This document shows positions 56,667 to 64,000 of a stretch of 64,000 nucleotides of DNA, in pieces. Each line of letters begins with the position of its first letter. Positions within the stretch are counted from its first letter, which is position 1. The translations under genes were made by a program, and so were the position numbers. The notes below the pieces were generated by a model. That model saw only the letters and a program-made list of their open reading frames with translations, was not told the origin of the DNA and ran no database searches. The stretch is from Cadophora sp. MPI-SDFR-AT-0126 (Eukaryota > Ascomycota > Leotiomycetes > Helotiales > Ploettnerulaceae), in contig JAGMVK010000005.1 in assembly GCA_020747065.1 (NCBI GenBank), positions 1,116,001 through 1,180,000 on the forward strand, given 5' to 3'.

Positions 56667-58049
56667 ATGGCGGAAGCATATTTAAACTTTCAGCCTGCGA
56701 CACGACAAATAATCGAAATTGAGGGACAAATCCCACGAAATGCGGCGGAAAAGTTGGATATGGAGGCAGGCAGCCAGCTGCAGGAAGAACCGTTGCAGGC
56801 AACACAAGCATCGAGCGCTTCGTATCGCCCCGATGAGGATAGCAGCGAAGAGGAGGATGCGTATGAGTATGTGGTTGAGCACCGGTTGAGTCTCTCGCAG
56901 GAGCAACTACACTCTCCCTCGATGTCTTTCAGAAGTGCAGCGGATAATGCGGATTCTCCAGTCTTTCAAGCTCGAATTACGCAACACGAGGACGACCTTC
57001 CAGTACTGCGCCGGAGTCAAGAATTAGTAGTGACAGATTCGTTTGTGGCTCCGCTAAGTGAAATACCGGACTCACAACCAGAAGTTCATAATGCTATGAC
57101 CGTCTTCTCGTCACCGACACGGATGCTTGAACTATACCTTCAAAATCAAGAGAGTCAGGGAACGAGGTCAACTCCAGATAAAAGCTCAGGTCGGTCTGAC
57201 AAAACGAGCAGTCTTGAACTCCCGTATGGTTTGAGAATACCACTGTCTTCCTCTCCAGATCAGGGTCTCACACCATCGTCACCTTCACCCATGAAGGGCC
57301 CAGGACGTCGGTCAGAGCGAACACTTCAGTCTAGAAGGTTGCACCCACCATCTACCCAAGACCCTGCTCTCAACTTGAAAAGGAAGTGGGCAAATTCAAG
57401 TGCTGAGGATTTCCACCCTTCATCTGCTCCTCCACAATCAGCAGTCCTAACTGCTCAAGCGCCGATGTCATCTCAACCGCTTCCTGCAAGCCTTGAGAAA
57501 AGGGCTCGGCTTGAGCCCCTAAATCATCGAACAATTGCTAGCAGTCAGCACATTCCGACCTCTAGCAAACCAGCTGCAACTCCAAACACAAGCAGCTTCC
57601 TGGCTCCGGGTGTGTGGTGGACGCAGCTTGAGATTCGGCCCAAGCCGCCACCGACATCAACGGGTGAGCTCAAAGCAGAGATGTTCATTACCGCTCACCT
57701 TGCTATGATCGCCGAAAGGATTCCATCGAGCAGTTATTCACCAGTCTCACAAAAGCGTGACTTAAGGGACATGGAGCGCGGCTACTGGCTTTTGGAATGT
57801 GAGGGTTGGGATGAAGATTTACTGCAAAGGTGTTGGAATACTCTTGGCAGATGCATTGGACGGGATCTTGTTGGGTGGGGTGTCTGGTGCATGCGGGATG
57901 AGGACTTCAAGAGCATCAGGGTCTACTGTTGGGGAGTGGTAGTTCGTCACATCTATTTGTTGCTATATATGGCAAGTGAGAATAGGATCAGGAAAGCAGG
58001 AGCTCGTTGGATAGGCGGTGATGGCGAGACGATCATTCAAATGCCATGA
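56667..58049 (+). CDS. conserved fungal protein of unknown function
   Basis: A single-exon frame of 460 aa from ATG 56667 (MAEAYLNFQPATRQ). The same frame is open upstream to at least 56613 without an ATG, so a spliced first exon is possible. The first 320 residues are Ser/Pro/Gln-rich and disordered, with an acidic patch (DEDSSEEEDAYEY). The C-terminal 140 residues form a compact domain: APGVWWTQLEIRPKP, FITAHLAMIAERIP, DMERGYWLLECEGW and LVGWGVWCMRDEDF. The pattern of Trp and hydrophobic residues suggests a globular unit. No family is recognised. A DNA-repair or chromatin role is conceivable from the layout but unsupported. Confidence 0.75.
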   Translation: MAEAYLNFQPATRQIIEIEGQIPRNAAEKLDMEAGSQLQEEPLQATQASSASYRPDEDSSEEEDAYEYVVEHRLSLSQEQLHSPSMSFRSAADNADSPVFQARITQHEDDLPVLRRSQELVVTDSFVAPLSEIPDSQPEVHNAMTVFSSPTRMLELYLQNQESQGTRSTPDKSSGRSDKTSSLELPYGLRIPLSSSPDQGLTPSSPSPMKGPGRRSERTLQSRRLHPPSTQDPALNLKRKWANSSAEDFHPSSAPPQSAVLTAQAPMSSQPLPASLEKRARLEPLNHRTIASSQHIPTSSKPAATPNTSSFLAPGVWWTQLEIRPKPPPTSTGELKAEMFITAHLAMIAERIPSSSYSPVSQKRDLRDMERGYWLLECEGWDEDLLQRCWNTLGRCIGRDLVGWGVWCMRDEDFKSIRVYCWGVVVRHIYLLLYMASENRIRKAGARWIGGDGETIIQMP

Positions 58050-58237
58050 CACTACATCAGTTTTGGTCATTCTTTATATTTGTCTTGGGATAGTCCCATA
58101 GTGGAAGTTCCCACCTCATTCCTCTGGATATCGTGCAAACGGTGCTTTGAAAGATGATGGACACCATTAAAAGGCTCTAAACAGTCTGCTAATTATTCTG
58201 AATGATCTGTACGCATTGGGAAGTAAGTAATTGCTTG

Positions 58238-59699
58238 TCAGTGATGTTTTATGAAAAGGACCGGACATGTCTTGGAAAGATCCCGGGTCCCGGAAGCATT
58301 AGAAAGTGAAAGAAAATAGGCTTGTCCGGTACGTACCAAGTCCTTCTCACTGCCCATCTCACTCTTCCTCTCCACATCTTGCGTCATACTCGTTGTTACA
58401 AAGATATCTTTCCCATTGCCACTCCCACTGTCATCTCCTAGTGAAGCCCTCTCCACGTCCCTCTCTCTATACACGCCTTCACCGACCTCAACTCTCGTCA
58501 CTGTCTTATGATCACCATTCACATCCGTGAGCCGAACAGGTGTCGTGTGGCTCAAAGTCGACCGGAAATTGTGCGAGCGGCCTTGAGATGGCAGAGTGGG
58601 TTGTCTGCTGTGATTTGTGGAGAGGAGATGTGGGAAGAAACGTGAGATGAGAGCTTTCGTCGCAGGCATGCAAGCGCAGATTATTCCCGTCGTTACTTCG
58701 ATGTTGGACCATATAGCCGGGTCGGCATTATCCCCTGAGCAGTATGTGTCAGTTCTGAGCACTGAAATTCTGATCAAGAACTTACAGGTCATGTCGTCTG
58801 AAGTGGACACGATATAAAGACTGTGCAACCGCAACACGCTGACAAGACATACACTACTCTAAGGTCAGCCATACCTCCATCCTCTCACCCATACACACAG
58901 GCCACTTACAATCCACCCAATGCAAAAACAAACATCAACCCGATCTTCTGCTTGAGCGGCAGTCTCAAGCTCGACAATACCGGCATCGGCAAGATGAGGA
59001 TAATGATATCAGTCAAGATATTGAAAGCGGCATTGAAGAACCATAGGAACTTTTTGGGAATACACTTCCCACCACCAAGCCAGAATGTGTTGACAGGTAC
59101 GCATGTGAATATCGCTGTGAATACCGTGTTCAGCCCATAGGCTGTGACGAGAGCGATGGTCGCCCAGCACCAGAATCGGATACTTTTGCCCACGAAGACG
59201 CGTAGGTATTGCAGGACAATGGATACTTTAATACTGGTCAAAGCGATGTTGTACACTAATATGGCAACCCAGAGACACTGGATGATGAATTAGTAGCTTG
59301 GGGTGAGAATGGGAGGAGCAACCTGACTTTCAGCATCTCTGAGACTTCTTGGGGGCCGAGTTCTGAGATGTGTTTCCCTAAGCCATGTTGTGCCTCTGTT
59401 TGATAGCTGACGTTAGGAAAGGAAGAGTTTAAGATTTCTGAGTGGTACTTACGGAAAAATGTTGCAACGATGAGTGCAATGCATGCAAGCTAGAACAAGA
59501 TATCAGTTCAACTCCGGCTAGAAAGCGTCAGCAACAGCCGTACCAGAGCAATGACAATTGCAACATCGTCACTGCCAGCATTTTTCAAATATCCAACTCG
59601 AGCAATGAGTCTAAAGACAACAGACAGCGCAGCGAGGACCAGAAATACAACACTCGTGACGAGAACTGCCATCTCCTTCGATTCTGATTTCGAAGCCAT
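58238..59699 (-). CDS. second SAT4/PTH11-like integral membrane protein, six exons
   Basis: Exons 59699-59544, 59489-59453, 59395-59328, 59277-58910, 58838-58786 and 58734-58238 join in phase into 392 aa. The 37-, 53- and 68-nt exons are all needed for phase and homology. Visible spans: MAVLVTSVVFLVLAALSVVF, DVAIVIALLACIALIVATFF, LWVAILVYNIALTSIKVSIV, CWATIALVTAYGLNTVFTAI, FNAAFNILTDIIILILPMPV, IGLMFVFALGGFVLRLHSLY, and IWSNIEVTTGIICACMPATK across the last junctions. QAQHGLGKH and FTCVPVNTFWLGGGKCIP are typical loops with conserved Cys. The cytosolic tail is Ser/Thr/charged (about 275-392). A GTACGT near the end could be an alternative donor, so the last 30 residues are less certain. Function within the family is unknown. 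Confidence 0.85.
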
Positions 59700-61936
59700 C
59701 GTGTCGTTTTCGCTTCGTCCAGTTCAACCGAGAATCAAGATTGAGTTTCCAGCCGTCTCCCCTGAAGTATGACTGACAGACCAACGACTGACAGACCACC
59801 AGGTGTGGGTGTTCGTTTCATATGTTCGGTCTCCTTTCCTCGGAGAACAGGAAGAGGAATCGCTCTGGTTATACTGCGCAGCTGTCTGTTCGCCCGCCCG
59901 TGATGCTAAACTAGGTCCATGACTTGCCATCCTTCCCGCTCGACTCGGTCTGTCGGCTATGGCTTGTGAAAATCACAGATAAGTTGACTATCGAGAAGGG
60001 ATAGGCATTGTATCCAGGATGGTTCTATGTCTCCCCACATTATCATCAGGGAATAATAGAGGAATGCCTGCCGTACCTGACGCTTGTATTGGCCAGCGGG
60101 CGTTGTGCTTCGTCTTCCCAGCCGAACCATCGGGGTCAAAGCCCACACACGACTTTGTGCCGTCTTCTCCCTCTTCATCCACCCTTATTCTCCGCCTTCT
60201 TCAACGACTGCACTCCACTACAGTCCACTACAAACCACGCTTCAAAATCCCCGCAAACAATGCCCTAACAAACACGTCTTACTCGAGTATTCGCCCCGAG
60301 CAAGCCCTGGAGGTCATTTAAAGTGACAAGGAATAACGCCATGATCTTCCATATCGAGAGAACATCGCAGAAATCCCATGTCCCTGCTTGACTAGCAAAC
60401 GACCTAGCTGACATGCTACGTACTGTACGGACGTAGACTTCCAGGCCAGCGCAAGGAACTTCCTGGCCCGGAGTCAAACAGCTTGACACCGGGACGAGGA
60501 CGATGTGCTTATTGGGCACGAAGGCGTCTTTGTGGCTTTCGAGAAAACTCTAAATTTCATACAGGCGAGGTGAGCTGATCATCTCCTTGCACTTCTGTAA
60601 GTGGACGTTGCACTATTTTCGGGGAGAGCTGCCGAATATAAGCCAGTGAGATGTGGGGCCTATCTAGTCGAATGGAACATGGCGAACCCCTTTTCGACAT
60701 CCAACAAATCTTTTGTTGCTGGTGAGACATTTTGGTTATCGATGCTTTGATGTGCCTGAGTTTCGGTGTAGATTGCCGGACTCTGAAAGTATTGATGTCC
60801 CGGGCTTATGAGGGCCCTCAGGTATCAATCTAGATAGAAGATTAATAATCGAGCAGTTAATGATCTATCATCCCATCAACCATCAGTCTCCGCGCGCCCA
60901 AAAGGCACGGCCCGTGCACTACTCCTCGACTATCCCTAGGCATAGAACTACCAGTAGAATATCAGAAAGCCTCGAAGGTTTTATAGATCATCATCGATGA
61001 TCGAAAAATCGAGGCCAAGCCACTGATAAGCTGAACTCAAAATCATGCATCTCAATCTAAAAACAAGGATGTCCCTCCGCCCTGTGAACCTTTCGTACCC
61101 TCCCTTCTTTACGCCATTGAAAAGACTAGGATTGGGCGTCATCCGATCCTGGGGGGGATTGACACCGGGGACAGTAGTCGTGCTCTGTGGGGCAGGGGAA
61201 AAAGTGGATTGAGGATTGAGGCATGCTACAACATTGTCATAACAGCTGAAAAGATTGCAATCACAGTCATGATGATATAGTATTGGGGATGCGAAATTGT
61301 TTCTTAGTTATTCTTAAAGCATACGTAAACATAGTGTTTTCATTTGAATAGTTGTCGGTAGAGATATGGTACACTGAAGGACTTGGATTTGCTGTTCTGG
61401 AAGGGTCTTAATCAGCCATCAAACTCCGCCCCACAGGGTGTTTAAAGTTCCCCGGAATCAAGAAATGAGCCAAGCTAGCAAACGTAATGCAGGATGGCGT
61501 CGATTGGCTTTCGCGTTCTTCGATAAGTTCTGCAAAGCTAAAAGCTAAAGGCGCTAACTGCGGGCCTGAATTGAATATTCAGGTCCCAACTCTTCCAGGC
61601 GAATAGCTTGGGATCTGGGAGTTCGATAAAGTGGCTTGCATGTCCTTGGATGCAAAGGGATGCACGAATAACATGTGCCGTCCCGGATGACTTTCCGAGA
61701 TGCTGGATACTTTTTTGTCACATGTTTGTGGTATGTTTCTAACCTGTGAAGTATTGACAACGACAGAAGTGTTTCAGGGTATCAGCAGGAAGACTGTTTT
61801 GCGATGTCTCCACTAGCGATTTCGGAAACGTGGAGCCGAGCCACGATGTTCAGGTCGTTGGGCATGCTTACCTCCTGCCGTCTTGTCTGCCGTGTGCCTG
61901 GCTCCTCGAAGCCTTCCCGATGTCTGCCAGAGATGC
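59700..61936. other. gene-poor spacer, no gene seen
   Basis: Upstream of the second SAT4-like gene and left of the MITE-like element. Several small frames (up to 100 codons) overlap on both strands without family resemblance. The region around 61130-61200 is G-rich. Confidence 0.5.
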
Positions 61937-62486
61937 ATAACTGAGGAATGATACAGCAACGGGGGGTTTGAGGGTGGTGCCACCCCCCTACTAAGTCAGG
62001 CGGTGACCACAGTCGACGGGCGGTAAGTCCAGTACCTCCCTCACTACCACTTGTTGTCAATTATATTGTCCTCTCTAGCCTTTATAAAAATGGCTTTAAT
62101 AATTAGATTATATAAGTAAAATAGAAATAATTATTAATTTCTTATGAAACAGATAACAGCGATATCTTGAAGAAAGAAGGGGGAAGGGGGGAGGGGGAAG
62201 GGGAAAAGGGAGATAAGAGAAGGTATAAAAATCTCTCCTTAAGGCTAGAAATCAAGCCTAAGAATAAGTCTATATAATACTTTTTTATAAGAATTTATCG
62301 TAAGAACTGATTCCTTATATAAACAATCGTTCTTATTTCTCCCCTCATCGAAGTATCTAGTTAGATATGTAATTGGCATTGTCTATACAATCCAAATACA
62401 CATTCGCCGAAGTATTTTGCCAGTTTTGAAGTGGGTGGACCCACCTTAAAGTGACGCCCCCCGTCGCTGTATCACTCCACAACTAT
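61937..62486. mobile_element. non-autonomous DNA transposon (MITE-like) with imperfect terminal inverted repeats
   Basis: The left arm (61937-61985) and the reverse complement of the right arm (62433-62486) align over about 50 bp. They share GATACAGC(A/G)ACGGGGGG, then, after a 6-nt indel, TTT(A/G)AGG and GTGG..CCACC-like ends. The arms are GC-rich, whereas the core (about 62080-62340) is very AT-rich with a purine-only run (about 62168-62225). There is no open frame or transposase, so it would need a helper in trans. A TA dinucleotide sits at both candidate edges (61938/62484 or 61952/62470), as for Tc1/mariner/pogo-type insertion, but the exact boundary is uncertain because similarity continues outward with mismatches. 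The size of about 520-550 bp suits a fungal MITE. Confidence 0.75.
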
Positions 62487-63062
62487 CGTTGACTACTTGA
62501 CAAGCGTGCCCCTCAAGCAAAGCCACTCCGTCCCGAACACGGCACAGAAAAGGAGAGATCCGTTTCGAGTGTGCCATATGTTTACAACTATTTGGTTATC
62601 TTCATCCCGTGTTCTTAGCGTGGTCCCAGTTTGACGGTAACAATGATCGATCGTGGCAAGATCACGGCAAGCAAGGTCAGGGGTAAGGACTGGAGACAGT
62701 TGTCAGCAATGAAAATTTTCATACTGAATCTAGACAGAAGTTATCCTCCTCGGGAGGTAAAGATAGTGGTACAACCAGATAACCAAAACTCGCAATGCAT
62801 CAAGCAAACTCAGCAAAAACAACGAACCCTCCAATACTTTTTGTTCCCCAAATCCATTCCATGCAACCATATCAGGAACCATGCTCGCCAAAAAAAAAAA
62901 AAAAAAAAAGACTCGTAAGCGACAACAAACAGAAACAAAGACCCCCTGTGAAGGGAATCGTGATACCGAACCTGACCAGAACTCAGGATAGGAGTAATGA
63001 GAATGAGACGATCAAGTTAATGAGTCCCAGACTTCTCCTTATTCGAGGATTCAGAGGTAAAC
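62487..63062. other. intergenic, with a 20-bp poly(A) run
   Basis: 3' flank of the secreted repeat protein. A pure A run of 20 lies at 62890-62909. No gene is supported. Confidence 0.55.
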
Positions 63063-64000
63063 TTAGATGGAGCAGGCGCTATCGTAGACGACGAAGGTCT
63101 GGCCTTTGGCTGGAGCTGGGACGGACGAGGCGGCAACCGAGAAGAGACGGCAAGTTTGAGCCCCTCCGGACGTCATGGTACCGAACTCGAAGGATTTGCA
63201 TGAGGCATCGGCCTGGCAAGCAGCGCGGCAGTCGGCAACACTGTTGATGTTGGCTGGGGTGGAGATGGGGGCAGCTTGTCCAGTGGGTCCTGAGGGGGTG
63301 GCCCCACACGTGTTGCGCTTGTGCTGACCGCTGGGAGTGTTAGTATTGGTACCTGATCCGGAAGTTGAGCCAGTGTTGGAGCCAGTGTTCGTGCCAGTAT
63401 TCGAGCCAGTGTTCGAGCCAGCGTTGGAACCCGTGTTTGAGCCGGATGTGCTGGTGGCAACTCCCGTAGGGTTAGAGCTGGTTGGGACAACAGCTGGGAC
63501 TGAAGTGCAGGCCTTGTCGTATGCGATCAGGTTGGTGCTGGATTGCTTGGGAACAGAGGCAGCTGGGACAGAGTAGAGCACTGTGGAGGAGCCCAGAGTT
63601 AGTATTACCCTTTCAAGAGATGAGAGTGCCAAGATGATTCAAAGAAAGGGAAATATCGTCTGAGGAGGATTGTGGCCTGTGCCCTCCTCCTCTTCAGACA
63701 GCCTGTGAACGGGATAAAGAATTCGGAGAACACTTACTGCACTTTACAACGTTGTCAACCATGCCAAAGACAAAAGATTGGCAAGAGCCGTTGGCTTCAC
63801 ACTGGGCTTGACAGGCTTCTGCGGTGGTAATTCCAGCAGGAGTTGAGAGAGGTGCGGAGCTGCCAGTTCCAGTCGGTGCCGATCCACAAGTAGCTCTGAC
63901 AGCAAGCTTATGGGCTGGCGCGTTCGAGGTTGCAGGAGCAGTCGTTGGGACAGATGTGCAAGCCTTGTCATAGGCAACCAGAGCAGTGCTGGACTGCTTT
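63063..64000 (-). CDS. extracellular Cys-rich (PAN/apple-like) repeat protein, 5' end outside window
   Basis: Exon pieces 64000-63739+63738 and 63580-63063 join in phase (TGCA|GTAAGT to CCACAG|TG). Each repeat reads C.(S/A)(A/T)P(S/T)G......P(I/L)STPA.I, then C.A.C.A..SC.SF.FG..., then C(M/R)L(Y/F)SV.A.SVP, then KQSST.L(V/I)AYDKACTSVP. The Cys pattern resembles PAN/apple modules used in extracellular adhesion or carbohydrate binding. At least one complete and two partial units are present; a low-complexity Gly-Ser-Asn-Thr linker (about 63340-63460), typical of O-glycosylated cell-wall or secreted proteins, separates two of them. A 12-bp DNA repeat encodes it. The last module ends TFVVYDSACSI and stop at 63063. 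The N-terminus and signal peptide lie beyond the edge. Function is inferred only. Confidence 0.75.
63367..63445. repeat. 12-bp minisatellite encoding a Gly-Ser-Asn-Thr linker
   Basis: About six and a half imperfect copies of a GAGCCAGTGTTC-type unit inside the coding region. Because the period is a multiple of three, copy-number change keeps the frame, and the linker can vary in length between isolates. Confidence 0.85.

Noticed and set aside
1..64000. tRNA, rRNA and CRISPR features
   Set aside because: No tRNA-like box B with a foldable cloverleaf was found by eye, no rRNA-like sequence, and no spaced direct repeats; a covariance-model scan was not possible.

Overview
The window is nuclear DNA of a filamentous ascomycete (Pezizomycotina). 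Genes carry short introns (about 50-90 bp) with GTAAGT-type donors, CTNA(C) branch sites and CAG/TAG acceptors. Several families are typical of that group: Rim15 kinase with PAS and receiver domains, SAT4/PTH11-like rhodopsin-fold membrane proteins, fungal 2EXR proteins and ankyrin/CorA-like proteins. The family mix would suit Leotiomycetes (Helotiales), but that is inference.

Layout. 0-9 kb, all minus strand: RING-H2 protein, a broken alpha/beta hydrolase, an intact six-exon ankyrin/CorA-like protein and a broken 2EXR gene. 10-15.8 kb: an intact rim15-type kinase. 15.8-22.2 kb: a gene-poor stretch with simple repeats. 22.2-24.7 kb: two tandem 2EXR paralogues, both broken. 25.7-38.7 kb: mostly conserved genes, namely a tail-anchored small protein, an acyltransferase, a bZIP factor, eIF3d, a prenylcysteine oxidase, a small membrane protein and a conserved fungal protein. 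39.2-40.4 kb: a SAT4-like protein. 40.4-44.4 kb: gene-poor. 44.4-58 kb, all plus strand: J-domain protein, F-box/LRR protein, molybdopterin oxidoreductase, nitrilase, SDR, a broken flavin monooxygenase and a conserved unknown. 58.2-59.7 kb: a second SAT4-like protein. 59.7-63 kb: gene-poor, holding a roughly 550-bp MITE-like element. The right edge cuts a secreted Cys-rich repeat protein.

Main observation. Housekeeping genes (rim15, eIF3d, bZIP, acyltransferase and others) splice into perfectly open frames. Five accessory genes do not: the hydrolase, three 2EXR genes and the FMO are full length and recognisable to their C-termini, but each carries one or two isolated in-frame stop codons or a single 1-nt frameshift. 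They look like recent, independent inactivations. Exon joins were worked out by hand from splice sites, phase and family resemblance. No database search was run.
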